This document shows, in pieces, positions 1 to 10,533 of a DNA stretch of 64,000 nt. A model generated the notes under the pieces. It did not search any database and had not been told where the DNA came from. It saw only the letters and a program-made list of their open reading frames with translations. The position numbers were made by a program, and so were the translations under genes. The stretch spans positions 30,673-94,672 of the forward strand of contig WNNJ02002308.1 of the NCBI GenBank assembly GCA_012934845.2. Direction: 5' to 3'. How positions within the stretch are numbered: the first letter of the stretch is position 1; the number at the start of each line of letters is the position of its first letter. Source of the stretch: Pomphorhynchus laevis (lineage: Eukaryota; Acanthocephala; Palaeacanthocephala; Echinorhynchida; Pomphorhynchidae).

Positions 1-220
1 AGTTGGGCAAAATATGTGGATGTGTGGTCGAAGCAACGGAGACGAAAGAGCACTCGAACGGCGATGTGGATTATTCGTTGTAGAGGTAGGATGATAGATT
101 TTGGTGAATTGGCGAAAAGGCTAAGGCAGTAATCGATTTTAGGGAAAAGAAGCGATGAAAGAAGATACATACAAGAACGGAAGTCGATAAGGGGGCGGAT
201 ACGGCGGATGTCACGAAGAA

Positions 221-1605
221 TTAAGTTAGATGAGCGGACCTTGTCACCGACGAAAAGTTTAAGGGAAATGTGATCATCGAAATGGAAGCATGGTGGACAA
301 TGGTGATGATCGATGAGGCGAAATATACAGTGGGAGGAGATATGTTTGGTTTACGGGGAAGGATCCACATTATTTTGGACTTTTCGGGGTTTAGAACGAG
401 ATGGAGATTAAGGAGACGTTTGTAGATAGAAGAAAGACAGTTGGAGGCAGAAATGCCGATATCGTGTATGCGATGTGCGGGTGCATGAGCATAGATTAGA
501 ATGTCATCGGCGTATTGCATGACGTTAAAGAAGTAAGGTTTGATAAACGGAGAGAGATCGCCAAGCAGAAGAGAGAAAAGCAGGGGACCTAGGACTAAAC
601 CTTGTGGGCCCCGCAAAAAAATAGGGATGGGAGGGGAGGATGATGAATTAGTACAGAAGCGAAAGGAACGGTTGGATAGATATGAGGCAAACCATGCTAT
701 GGAGAAGGAAGAAAAGCCGTAATCATAACGAAGGCGAGAAAAGACGACGGAGTTGTCGACAATGTCGAATGCGGAGGAAAGGTCGAGGGAGATGAGAACA
801 CTATATAGATCCTTGTATCGAGAAATGAGTAAGTCGTTGTAAACTTTTGTGCATGCCATTTCTGTTGAGGGTACAGATTGGATGAGGAGAGATAAGCGTT
901 GATTTGTATTAAGATGAGGCTTTCTAATAGCTTAGAAAGTGTAGGGAGTAGGGAAATGGGGCGATAGCTAGAAGGAAGGGAGGGGTCGAGCGATTGTTTC
1001 TTAAGGAGGGGACGAACGATTGCGGATTTCCAGTGTGAAGGGAAGATACGACTGCGGATGGACGAGTTAAACAAGGTTGTGAGAAATGGGGATATCGATG
1101 AGCATATAGATTTTAATATGTGAGTAGGCAGGGGATCGGCAGGTGAGGTTTTGTTGGGCAAGGACATGAGGACAGATGATACTTCTGTAGGTGAGACTGG
1201 GAGAAGATGAAAGAGTTCCGGGAGGATGATATTAGACTGGGCAGAGTGGGATAGGATGGAGACCGGGGTGTGAGAGAGCAACGTGGATACTTTAGTCTGG
1301 AGAAATGACGAATAATCATTGGCATTGATGTTGCACGGCGAAGAGGAGCAAGCAAGGATTGAGTTAAAAGTATGCCAGAGAGTCTTAGAGTTGAATGAAG
1401 TGATGATTTTATGCTGCCAGAAGGAGTTGCATTTGGTACGTAGTAGGTTGAGATGAGACTGGCGAAGAGCAAGATAAGAATAACGGAAAGACGGAGTGAT
1501 CGAGTGGAAATCACGTCTGAGAGAGCGGTGATAGACTCGAAAAGCATGGCGAAGTCGACGCTTTGAGAGTAGGCATTGAATGTCAAACCATGGGGCACGG
1601 CGCAA
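221..1605 (-). pseudogene. LINE-A ORF2 reverse transcriptase, frameshifted
   Basis: Two overlapping frames (697-1,605 and 221-859) hold the RT. The first has the connector and the RT fingers (RPLLKKQ... SYRPISLLPTLSKLLE). The second has motif A (SLDLSSAFDIV), motif B (RGPQGLVLGPLLFSLLLGD) and motif C (MQYADDILIYAH). A frame change near 780-860 breaks it. The motif A to C spacing is normal for a CR1/Jockey-group RT. The C-terminus continues off the left edge. Confidence 0.8.
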
Positions 1606-2548
1606 GCGACGGTGTGTGGTGAGACTTGAAGGGCAAGAGAATATCGAGAGTTGATGTGAGTTTAGAGTCGAAAAGAAAGGCGAGATCGTGAGGAGATGAA
1701 TATGTTATTGTGGGTAATGATAGATACGATTTGAGTAAGGCAGAGCGGAGATGGGAGAGGTCGAGATTTCTCAAAGGGCGACTTAGGATTGTAGGTGTGT
1801 GAGGAGGTGTGTGGTTGCGAGTGAGATCAAGGGTGATAAGAAAGTGATCGGATAGACCAGGATCAGAGATAAACAGTGAGGTGTAGGCAGCAAAATGATC
1901 GGGGACAGCGATGATGTCGAGTGCCCCACCAAGTATATGTGTGGGGGCAGTGGAGATTAATTTGTAATTGTAGTTGGATTGAATGTTGATGAACCGGAAG
2001 GAATCCGTGGAAGAGGGGCGGTCTAGGCAGATATTGAAGTCGCCTAGAACGAGTAAAGTGATTGAGGACAAAGAACAATGAGAAAGGAGGTCAGCGAGTT
2101 CGGTAAAAAATAAGGCTGTAGGAGCTGATGAACCAGGACGGTATACAATGGCGAGATCTAGAGTGATCGGGTTAGAATAACGACAAGTGAGCAATTCAAA
2201 AGAGCAAGGACTTAAAGGGGGATTGATTTTGCGAAGAGACGCGGGGTGACGCATGAATGCGACGATGCCGCCATGATTAGAGAATTTAGAAGGGCATGAG
2301 CTGAGGGGGTGGGCGGATTCGACTAGGGAGCAACCGGCAGAGAGGAGACGGCAAATGGAAAGGTCGTCGGAATCTGAGTGCCAGGATTCGGTGAGGCAGA
2401 AGAGATCGATTGATTGCTTTGTGGATAGGTTGAGGATAAGATCGGATTTATTGAGAATAGATCTAGTGTTGAGAAGACCGAGGCGGAAACCGTGTGTTGT
2501 GGTGAAAGAGTCTAGTGGATAAGACACATAGGAGAGACGGAGCGCCAT
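1583..2548 (-). CDS. LINE-A ORF2 N-terminal part, APE-type endonuclease
   Basis: A 321-codon ATG-started frame. It carries the full APE endonuclease signature in order: LLNTRS (about residue 27), TESW (54), IVYRPG (134), LVLGDFN (166-172), GGALDII (208) and SDH (233-235). This nuclease nicks target DNA to start target-primed reverse transcription. The catalytic Glu, Asp-Asn and Asp-His residues are all present, so the domain itself looks intact. It runs into the RT portion through an overlapping frame at 1,583-1,605, suggesting a frameshift in a once continuous ORF2. Confidence 0.85.
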   Translation of the reverse strand: MALRLSYVSYPLDSFTTTHGFRLGLLNTRSILNKSDLILNLSTKQSIDLFCLTESWHSDSDDLSICRLLSAGCSLVESAHPLSSCPSKFSNHGGIVAFMRHPASLRKINPPLSPCSFELLTCRYSNPITLDLAIVYRPGSSAPTALFFTELADLLSHCSLSSITLLVLGDFNICLDRPSSTDSFRFINIQSNYNYKLISTAPTHILGGALDIIAVPDHFAAYTSLFISDPGLSDHFLITLDLTRNHTPPHTPTILSRPLRNLDLSHLRSALLKSYLSLPTITYSSPHDLAFLFDSKLTSTLDILLPFKSHHTPSLAPCPMV

Positions 2549-3216
2549 CGAATTTTTGGACGGGTGTGGACAACTTGAAAATTTCCGTCTATGTTTCGGA
2601 TGGAGAGTGATGTTTCGCCGTTTTCCTCGCGACGGCGTTTTTCGATGCGGGCTGAAGAGATTTGAGCGATTTTAGAAGGGGCGCGATCGGGGAAAATTCG
2701 AGTGGTTGAAGGTGACATGAGTTTAAATCGTTGAGAGAGGACATGAGACGCGTGAGAGCGATGCTTGAAAACAATTTTTTGGAGAGGGGGATGTGAAGGA
2801 TTAGATTTAGAAGATTTGTTTAGACGCAGGAATGCGACAGGAGAAATGTCCTTAAAAAAGGATGGTTTATCCGCAGGAACAATATACGAGAGGATGGATC
2901 TGAAGGCGGAAACATCGTGGTCCAGACGTGCTTGTGGAGATAAAGAGTTAGAAGGCGTGATATTAGTGACAATGACGCAACGATCGCCAGAAGCAAAGCG
3001 CTTCCGTAAAGGAGGACAAATGATGTGAGTAGGTGAGATCACGATAGAATAGCCGGCAGTTGATGATTTGAAATGATTTGGTTTGACGACTGGAGACATA
3101 GAGGATAATGATAATAAAGAGGGTGGCAAGAGATGTGAGGAATGGTTATGAGTGGAAGGGTAGTGGAGGTTGGTGGAGGTTATTTTGATTGATGGATGCA
3201 AGTTATTAAGAAACAA
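2512..3216 (-). CDS. LINE-A ORF1 C-terminal part
   Basis: About 230 codons, Ser/Pro-rich at the N-terminus, with a central stretch (DRCVIVTNI... SFFKDISPVAFLRLN) that looks like an RRM-type or ORF1-specific RNA-binding fold, then a basic C-terminus. It overlaps the start of the endonuclease ORF at 2,548. Position between the zinc finger and the APE domain supports ORF1; the fold assignment is inference. Confidence 0.5.
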   Translation of the reverse strand: MFLNNLHPSIKITSTNLHYPSTHNHSSHLLPPSLLSLSSMSPVVKPNHFKSSTAGYSIVISPTHIICPPLRKRFASGDRCVIVTNITPSNSLSPQARLDHDVSAFRSILSYIVPADKPSFFKDISPVAFLRLNKSSKSNPSHPPLQKIVFKHRSHASHVLSQRFKLMSPSTTRIFPDRAPSKIAQISSARIEKRRREENGETSLSIRNIDGNFQVVHTRPKIRWRSVSPMCLIH

Positions 3217-3249
3217 GACGGGACGGACGGGACGTGGAGTGTCGGGGAG

Positions 3250-3537
3250 TTAAGATGACATGAAATGGGAGGTGTATATGGTGGCAGCGTCGGTGGGTAG
3301 AGAAAGGACATTAGAAACGTCCGGGGTAGTTTGAGTTGACGTGTTGGATGTTGATTTGTGCTTATTGGAAAATTTGCAGATTAGTTTGTTGACACAAAAA
3401 CCACATACGAACTCTTTTTTAGCCTTATTCTTGTCGCATGTGATTGTTGTCCAGTCGCTGCATTCGTGTATCGAGCACTGTACTTGCTGTTGTCCATAGT
3501 TGGTGTCGATCTTAGTTGTTTTCTTACGTCCTCCCAT
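3250..3537 (-). CDS. LINE-A ORF1 N-terminal part, PHD-like zinc finger
   Basis: About 95 codons beginning MGGRKKTTKIDTNYG. A cysteine-rich segment (CSIHECSDW...TCDKN...VCGFC) resembles the PHD-like zinc finger found in ORF1 of some CR1-group LINEs, where ORF1 binds RNA. The true ATG is at 3,537; a longer reading starts two codons upstream at a TTG. A stop separates this from the next ORF1 segment (2,512-3,216), so ORF1 may be split by mutation. Confidence 0.55.
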   Translation of the reverse strand: MGGRKKTTKIDTNYGQQQVQCSIHECSDWTTITCDKNKAKKEFVCGFCVNKLICKFSNKHKSTSNTSTQTTPDVSNVLSLPTDAATIYTSHFMSS

Positions 3538-3559
3538 AAACAATGGTTGCCGTCGATGG

Positions 3560-3985
3560 TTGTCGTCGAAACTATGTATATATATATTAGATCTCTATTT
3601 TTTCAAGGTGTAATAAGCAATACTTTAAAATTTACATTTTTAGATAGGATGTTTCCGTGGATAGCTCGTTTTATTAGTCTGTGTATTTCAAGTATTTATC
3701 TCAATTATGGGATGGTTCATACATTCGTGTTATTTGCGATATTTTATAAGAAAAAATTTTATAATAAAAAAAATTGTCCAAAGATTGTCCAACTCTTAGT
3801 TAGGTTGTTTCAGCAGCCTGAAAATAGGATCAGTTTATATTGAGAATCAGATCAGCAAACTTTCTACTTTATATTATTTTATATTAAAATTTAAAAAATC
3901 ATTATAAAATAAATGATTTTAATAAATGAAAATATAAATTTTATAATTTAACAAAAAATAATTGATATATTTAATTTATTTCAAT
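3560..3985. other. AT-rich spacer
   Basis: AT-rich DNA between the 5' end of LINE-A and the Naiad 3' region. A 125-codon open stretch on the plus strand here overlaps the LINE-A ORF1 antisense and has no recognisable motif; I do not call it. Confidence 0.5.
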
Positions 3986-4131
3986 TTAAAATTGAAATAA
4001 ACGTCATTTTTATGAATTGACTAATAAATAACAGACGTTGTATCAGAATAAGAATTAGATATCATCAGGAGGAACTGCTATGCTATCAGGTTTAAGCCCC
4101 TAACTCCTCTACCCAACATAGCAGCGGGGCC

Positions 4132-4154
4132 AAATACGTGTTAAGGACGTATTT
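4132..4154 (-). other. Naiad 3'UTR hairpin, ACGT variant
   Basis: Inverted repeat AAATACGT / ACGTATTT around a 7-nt loop. Other copies have AAATACAT / ATGTATTT at the same place (for example 18,296-18,318 and 33,342-33,364), a paired change that keeps the stem. Confidence 0.75.
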
Positions 4155-4193
4155 CCTCAGATTAAATTTAATTTAATGAAATTTAATGATTTT

Positions 4194-4838
4194 TTATTTA
4201 TTTTTAATATTATTGTGTTGATTTATATATTTTACTATTTTCTGCTTGATGTTATTTTTATAGTAACCTAGTTTAAAATATGTATCTATTAAATTATTTA
4301 AATGATTTTGAAAAAAGCCAATATCATTACATATTGTTGCAATTCTTAAAATTTCATTATTTAATGTATTATATTTTATATTATATGGTATGCATGAATG
4401 CTCATGCAAAAATATGTTTCTTGTAAATTTAAATATGTCATCTTTACGATATAAATTAATAGTAGTTTTAATTGATGTTAATTTAATGTTCATATCTAGG
4501 TATATAACTTCTTTATCATTAATATTGATTTTATTAAATATTAGGATACCTGGATAAATTTGTTTTCTTATTGAATAAAAATTATTAGAGTTAAATACAC
4601 ATATATCATCAATGTATCGAAACATATATTTCATATATTTATATTGTTTAGATTTAGTTTTTACACAGTTATGAACAAATTCATATTCTATAAAGCTTAA
4701 AAACAAGTCAGCTATAATTGGGCTACTATTACCACCCATTGGAACACCTTTTACTTGTCTAAATATAGATGTCCCTACTTTTAAATAATTTTGATTTATC
4801 AAAATATTTAAGGATTCTATTAATTCAATTTTATCCAT
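4194..4838 (-). pseudogene. Naiad RT C-terminal half (copy A)
   Basis: A 214-codon open fragment with PLE-type motif B (FRQVKGVPMGGNSSP) and motif C (FRYIDDICVF), then VIYLDMNIKL and the thumb. PLE RTs are relatives of telomerase RT and typically have MG(N/T)xxxP at motif B and YIDD at motif C, as here. The domains upstream (endonuclease, CxC linker, fingers) are missing, so this is a truncated copy whose remaining frame is still open. Confidence 0.85.
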
Positions 4839-4944
4839 ATATTTATATTTATTTGATGGTTTAATTTTTGTTAGATAGGCGTTATAATTATTATAACATA
4901 TATATGTATATCTTTTTCTGAATATAAGATTAATTAAACATTAA

Positions 4945-5740
4945 ACTAAACATTTTGAACATTTCAAAACAAAGTATTGCTGTAGATTGGTAATTAATTG
5001 ATATATTAATACCGTAGACAATTTTACAATTTTATATTTAATAATTTTAAATTAATTAAAATAATTTTGATCTGTTTTGTAAAAAGTGAAAATAAAAATT
5101 ATTTAACCACGTCCGTTGTTGCAAAATGAACTTTTACATTTTCTGTTTTTAAATTTTTTGCATTTATTGACATATGAATAGCTTTTCTGTTTTATATATT
5201 CATTTGATTACCTAAAATTATAATTTTCTTTAAATAAATTAATGCATTTGTAATAGAAAAGTTGTCAACACAAAAATAAAAATGTATTTGTAATTAAATT
5301 AAAATTGTAAAATTAAAAAAAAATTGCGAATTTAGATTTTCATTTTGATACCATTTCAAGAATATATTTGGTTATTAATTCCCACATTGTTAATGATTTT
5401 ATCATAGCAAATGATTTTCCATTTTACTTAGCAACGTTAGATTTGTCTATTCAAATTTTAAATTGAATAATCGAATTCACCATTTTATAACTTTTTCAAT
5501 ACTAAACATTTCGTGATTTAAAACTTGTTAAGATGATTTTTAAACACGAGGCTTGCCATCTTTTTCAAATGTATAATTTTTCGAATCATAAATAAACCTT
5601 TAAATGTTTATGCGAATTAATAATTAATATTAATATTAATAATTAAATAAGCTAACTGAGTCTACGTATTTTATATTGCAAATTAAAAATAACACAAAAT
5701 AATTAATTAATAATTCTATTTTTAATAATCACAATTGAGG
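4945..5740. other. AT-rich spacer with no gene seen
   Basis: Very AT-rich; no ORF or motif recognised. It contains one copy of a short recurrent motif (AACTGAGTCTACGTATTTTA near 5,655) that also appears near Naiad ends elsewhere in the window. Confidence 0.5.
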
Positions 5741-5879
5741 CTACCCGTAAATAGACCTCTTTATAAATAGACATCTTTATAAATAGACCGATTTATAAGA
5801 AATTTATTTTGCTTCTCTATAAGCAATAGAGGCCAAACCTATTTTGCTTATATTTCAACACTCAATTCAACACTCCGTA

Positions 5880-7235
5880 CTATTTTACCTATGATTGCAG
5901 GAAATCTATTATCAGACCACTATTTAAAAATAGACAACCGATACCTTGCCTCAAGTTACAGAACAATAAGTCTTACATGCATAGCCTTGAAATGATGGAG
6001 CGCGTTGTTACGTGGTCTTTATCACATCACCTCGAACGTAATGGCATTCCCTGTAATAACCAACACGGATTTAGATCGGGTCGTTCTAATTACTGCCCGT
6101 AATAGTTGGACTGCCCCAATGTAGCAAACTCAAATATTCATGTCATATTCTTCGATTTGTCGAAGTCTTTCGATATAGTAGTTCACAGTATTCTTCGTGA
6201 CGATCTAAGGAAATGTGGTGTTAGTGGTTCACTTCTCGAGTGCATCCGCTCATTTTCACTAACCGTACTGCTGCTGTAAAAATCGGTAAATATATGTCGA
6301 CCTAGGCTCCATTTTCAAAAGGAGTCCCACAAGGTTCCGTTCCAAATCCCTTGTTGTTAAATATTTATATAAACGATCTTCCTGGTGCATTAGCTAGTAA
6401 CTTCTCTATGCAGTTGACTTGAAGATGTGAAGGACAATTGACCACATAACATACACTGACATCTTACAAGAAGACGTAAATCAACTAAATAATTAATGTC
6501 GTTGCAAATGCTTACTGCTTAATCCAGACAAATGTATATCTTCGCCTTGGATATGTTAAACATGTTCCTTCATACTCTATAGACAATTAAAAGTATTAAA
6601 TGTAACAATTAAAATTGTATCAAAAACGACCGATTTAGTTATAATTGTATCTAATGACCTCAAATCACGTGATCACGTTATAAATGCTTCACCCTCTTTT
6701 TCAATACAGTTATACGCAGTTACATACTGTACGCCTCTTCAGTAACAAACTTCTTTCAACTTAGAGTGAATTGAACTTATATGAGCGAGTTATGAGGAAA
6801 GCCACTCATTTTGTACACTCGCTTCAGAATGTTATATATCTTGATAGACTTAAAATTTTAGGAGGGGTCTTATTTTCTCTAAGAGAATCTAATTTGGTGT
6901 TTGTTTGGCGGTCTCTTTTCGATGCAAAGTACCTTTGTCGACATATCTTTAACTTAAGGAATTAATATGTTCTTCGAGGTCATCCTCGTTCCTTGAGACG
7001 TAGAATACGTCCAAATAAGAGTTGCGTTATGATCGGTGACAGAATCAACGAAACGTGGAACAGGTTGCCTGCATATGTCGTCTGCGATTAAAGTGATTTT
7101 TTTCGAAAAACAAATCAGGCACATTTTAAGTGATTTTCTGTTTTGCTTTCTCTTTTTTCTATTTATTAATTTTTCTGTTTCTGACTTCACAAGTAATGTG
7201 CTTACCTTGTCGATTTATCTATAATAAATGGGCCC
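5880..7235 (+). mobile_element. LINE-B, decayed Jockey/CR1-group LINE
   Basis: The plus strand shows RT pieces in several frames: IIRPLFKN, a fingers stretch ending NNQHGFRSGRSNYC, motif A as FFDLSKSFDIVVHS, and a C-terminal motif set (YLDRLKILGG..., then GDRINETWNRLPAYVV) that matches the usual 'R(V)xxxWNxLPxxVV' end of Jockey/CR1-group ORF2. No single frame stays open. The 3' end is probably near 7,230. It is a different family from LINE-A and more decayed. Confidence 0.75.
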
Positions 7236-7533
7236 ATTATTCATTTTTTAGTTGTTTTTATGACATTGTGACATAATCGAAATGACTAAGCGCGAAAAAT
7301 CTGACCACGTATCCTTAGGTGATTGGATAACTGATTGTATTTGTTTTATCGTTTCTTTTCATGTTGCTAGCGATGCAAACATGGCGGGTATCGATATATC
7401 TGTAATTATTTTACAAATATTACCACTATATGACGATTCGTCTTCAAATTTGATTCCATAAAAAAACGATTTATTTTAACGTGGCAAATGCGTGCCAGCG
7501 CACGCTTACATGACCACAACAAAACAAAACTGT
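7235..7533. other. Spacer, nothing recognised
   Basis: AT-rich DNA between LINE-B and the LINE-A tail; no ORF, repeat or RNA motif seen. Confidence 0.4.
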
Positions 7534-7880
7534 AAATAAGGTGTCGAGAAGGTGTGAACGGAGGAGGTGTTTGAATGTGATAAAGGAGGGGGCGCGGCGG
7601 ACGTCGAGAGGGAGCTGATTCCAGGCGAGTGAGGCGGCGACGAGGAAGGATCGGAGACCGTAGTTGTTGGAGTAATTGGGAACGTGGAGTAAGAGGGTAT
7701 GACAGGAACGAAGCGATAGCGAGGAGGGGCGAGTATCGTCTAAAAAAGGAAGGTTGATGAACGATGGGGAGCCGACAGCGATGAGACGAAAAGTAACGAG
7801 AAGGCGGAGTTTGATGCGGATGTGGATGGTGGGCCAGGAGAGTTGGGCAAGATATGTGGATGTGTGGTCGAAGCGATTAT
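7534..7880 (-). mobile_element. LINE-A 3' end, 5'-truncated copy
   Basis: The minus strand encodes the ORF2 C-terminus, including LVAASLAWNQLPLDVRRAPS followed by FKHLLRSHLL, the standard end of CR1/Jockey-group RTs. The right end (about 7,841-7,880) is nearly the same as bases 1-34 of the window, so this is the same family and supplies the 3' end missing from the first copy. The left boundary near 7,534 (after 'GTAAATAAGGTGTCGAG') is the probable 3' terminus. Confidence 0.85.
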
Positions 7881-8735
7881 ATGACTTAAACGAGGATTTT
7901 AGATCATTTACATTAACGAAATACTCATCTCAGAGGAACTCCCACATTAATTGAAAGAATGTGTAAATTCAAACAGGAGTGCAAAATATGTAACACTTTT
8001 GTTTTTTGTTCCAGAAAAAAATCACAACACAAAATATACACCGATCGTTTATACAGTTAACCAACCAACAATTTGCTGATTGTACGCCGCTCATAACGTG
8101 GCGGCAAATTTCTGAACATCCATCGCTGCTGTCCAAAACGGCATGTGCAAACAAAAGCATACTTTCGTCACAGAACGTCTAATCGAAAAAATATATATAA
8201 ATTATTACAGAAATATTAGTGAAATTGTACTTGGTTATATAAATATTTAATAATTTTAAAAAATTTTATATAAAATATTTTAAATATTAAATTTAAATTT
8301 TAAATAAAATCTTTGATAACTTCTGTATTCTCGCGATCACATTATATTTTCAATTTTGATTTTGAGACATTAAAGCTCATTAAAACAAATTCCTGATGAT
8401 AGCAGGCGCTATCGGAAATTTGACTTCAAATAAATAATCTGTTTTCACTATCTCCTCATTTAAAATATAAAATAGTTTACAATTGAATTTTATTGTTTTG
8501 ATTTATTTATTTTTAAAGACATTTGTGAATCGTGGAAAGCTTATTTTAAATATAAATTAAATGTTAATTGTTGTTTTTGATAAAATTTTCGGTCAGCAAA
8601 GTTTATATAAAAAAGTTTGAAATCTAAAGTAAATACAAAGTAAAAATTTTCTTGATTACAAACATCTTACACCTGCAAAAAAGACTAAATTTTCATATTT
8701 TGATTGATTACATCTAATAACACATTGCCGTCGAC
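7880..8735. other. Spacer, no gene called
   Basis: Mixed composition at 7,880-8,170 with short open stretches on both strands that carry no recognised motif, then AT-rich DNA. A decayed exon is possible but unsupported. Confidence 0.4.
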
Positions 8736-8758
8736 AACATATTACCGTCGGAAACCCC

Positions 8759-10439
8759 TTGGCGAATGGAAGGGGCAAAGCTTTTGCCCCTTCCATTTGC
8801 CCGCATTGTAAGAGGCCAATCGCACTTACAAAATTCGGAAATGTACGTTTTCACAAGAGTTTTGAGGTTCGGTGCCCAGGCACTAGCTGCGCTTCGATTG
8901 TTGATTACACACCCAATATTTCCTCCCATGTCAAACTTACAGCCGAATGTCAAACCTACAAAGGATCTGAAATGGCTTCGACCAACGACGTTTCCCACAA
9001 TTTGAACACATATGAAACGCTTCACCGTATTTGGGCATCACCTACGCTGACAGTAAGACGAATCCCTTGGAGTTTACGAAATAAAGCAGCTCGCATTTTT
9101 ACCAATCTTATTGAGGGGGCACTAGAACATAAATCGCCATATAGCTGGACTAGTCTTTTGGGGTTCGCAAAATTGTGCCCATCAGCTCATTCAGGTGATC
9201 ACCGAAATGTACGAAAACATATAGAGAATGCACTAAAGTCAGCCGAAAACAGGCAGTTTGACATTTCCTTTCTCACGAATGTTTGTGCTCAACAAACGAC
9301 CCGACATAAATACGACAAATCAAAGACAATGACAATCGAACTTGTGCGACAGGGAAACTACGGCAAGGCAATGAAACGAATATCTTCGTCACGGCTGGCA
9401 CCGTTCACAGAACAGACACACCGTAAGCTCACAGATTTGCACACACCGGTAAAGGTATTATAACCTTAATCCTAACGGCAGAACACGGTATTGTCATCGA
9501 TTCGGATACCGTTCGTGATTCAATTTTTTCATTCCCCTCTGCATCGTCACCAGGTTGTCTGGGTTTAAGAGCCGAACACCTACAAGACATGATCACAGCG
9601 GACCAGTCTGGAAAGCTTCTAAGCCGCCTGACACATCTGATAAATTATATGGCAGCCGGTGACCTTCCTGTAGATATATCTCGATATTTTGCGGGTGCAG
9701 ATCTTATCGCTATAGAAAAACCAAATGGAGGTATACGCCCAATAGCGGCAGGAGAATTGTTACGGAGGGTGTGTGCATGTTTCGAACGCTTTTAATACAA
9801 TTGACAGGCAATGCTTTATTGACGCAGTCGACATTGAAGCACCTTCTATCGGACCGTGGATCAAATGGTGCTACTCGCAACCATCAAAATTACGATTTGG
9901 AGCAGCAAAAAGCCTTACATCGTCAGCAGGAGTACAACAAGGGGACCCTCTGGGCCCATTCCTTTTCGCACTGGCAATCCAACCGATTATTCGGAAAGTC
10001 GACTCGGTTACAGGTATCGGTTTTAACAAGTGGTATTTAGACGATGGAATAATTGGAGGTGAACCCAAGGCAGTTGCTATCACATTAAACATGATTGCAA
10101 ATGAGCTGGAAAAAATCGGACTATCAATGAATTGACAAAAAAACCGAATTAATAGGCTACACAGAAGCAATTATCTCAACGCAGACAAGATGGACTCACT
10201 CTCCACATACCAAGACTGACGGCAATTTTACTCTTTTGGGATGCCCAATTGGTTCGCAAGAGTTTGTAGAAGCATATCTCATAAATAGTTGCTTACCAAG
10301 CCTAGTAAATGACACAGCTTGTCGCGTTGCTTCCGGACGCTCATGTGGCTTAACTGGTATTGCGCCACTGTGCTTCCGCTCAACGAATAGCATTCCTAAT
10401 GAGGAATGTAGATCCAGCAAGCACCGAACTTTTCTGTAA
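8759..10439 (+). pseudogene. LINE-C N-terminal and RT region, frameshifted
   Basis: Pieces in different frames cover the zinc finger (near 8,800-8,890), a linker that includes SPGCLGLRAEHLQDMI (near 9,545-9,590), motif A (NAFNTIDRQCFIDAV), motif B (AGVQQGDPLGPFLFAL) and motif C (NKWYLDDGIIGG). YLDDG in place of the usual YADD is shared with the other LINE-C-type copies in the window, so it is a family trait and not a mutation. At least three frame changes and stops make this part non-functional. Confidence 0.75.
8762..8797. other. Near-perfect hairpin at the LINE-C 5' region
   Basis: Arms of 18 bp with one mismatch (8,762-8,779 and 8,783-8,800 region; the inner 15 bp are perfect, 8,765-8,779 / 8,783-8,797) around a 3-nt centre. 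The core arm reads ATGGAAGGGGCAAA. It sits just upstream of the zinc-finger codons and contains an ATG. Confidence 0.8.
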
Positions 10440-10533
10440 GCAGTTTGATAATGCTGTGATACGGGCGATGGAAATCATCGCTTTAATACAACTGTCAGCG
10501 TGAACACGATCTCAAGTTGAGCTCCCACTAAAA

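Larger units (their letters stand above)
1..3537 (-). mobile_element. LINE-A, CR1/Jockey-group non-LTR retrotransposon, 3' end outside window
   Basis: The minus strand reads ORF1 zinc finger, ORF1 C-part, APE endonuclease and reverse transcriptase, the order of a two-ORF CR1/Jockey-group LINE. The 5' end lies near 3,540-3,560, where the G-rich plus-strand composition gives way to AT-rich DNA. The 3' end is off the left edge: the first ~45 bases match the right end of the LINE-A fragment at 7,534-7,880, which carries the missing C-terminus. The reading frame is interrupted a few times, so this copy is dead but not very old. Family placement is from the endonuclease and YADD motifs; CR1 versus L2/Rex cannot be settled by eye. 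Confidence 0.85.
3985..4945 (-). mobile_element. Naiad-type PLE fragment (copy A), 5'-truncated
   Basis: The minus strand carries the C-terminal half of a Naiad RT (4,194-4,838) followed by the family's 3' untranslated region with its conserved hairpins (about 4,050-4,154) and the terminal motif 'CAACGTCTGTTATTTATTAG' in diverged form near 4,030. The 5' break lies near 4,945, just upstream of the codons for GKRYTYICYN. Confidence 0.85.

Noticed and set aside
540-722. Plus-strand ORF opposite the LINE-A RT
   Set aside because: Antisense shadow of RT coding sequence; Gly/Arg/Lys-rich only because the other strand is Ser/Pro/Leu-rich.
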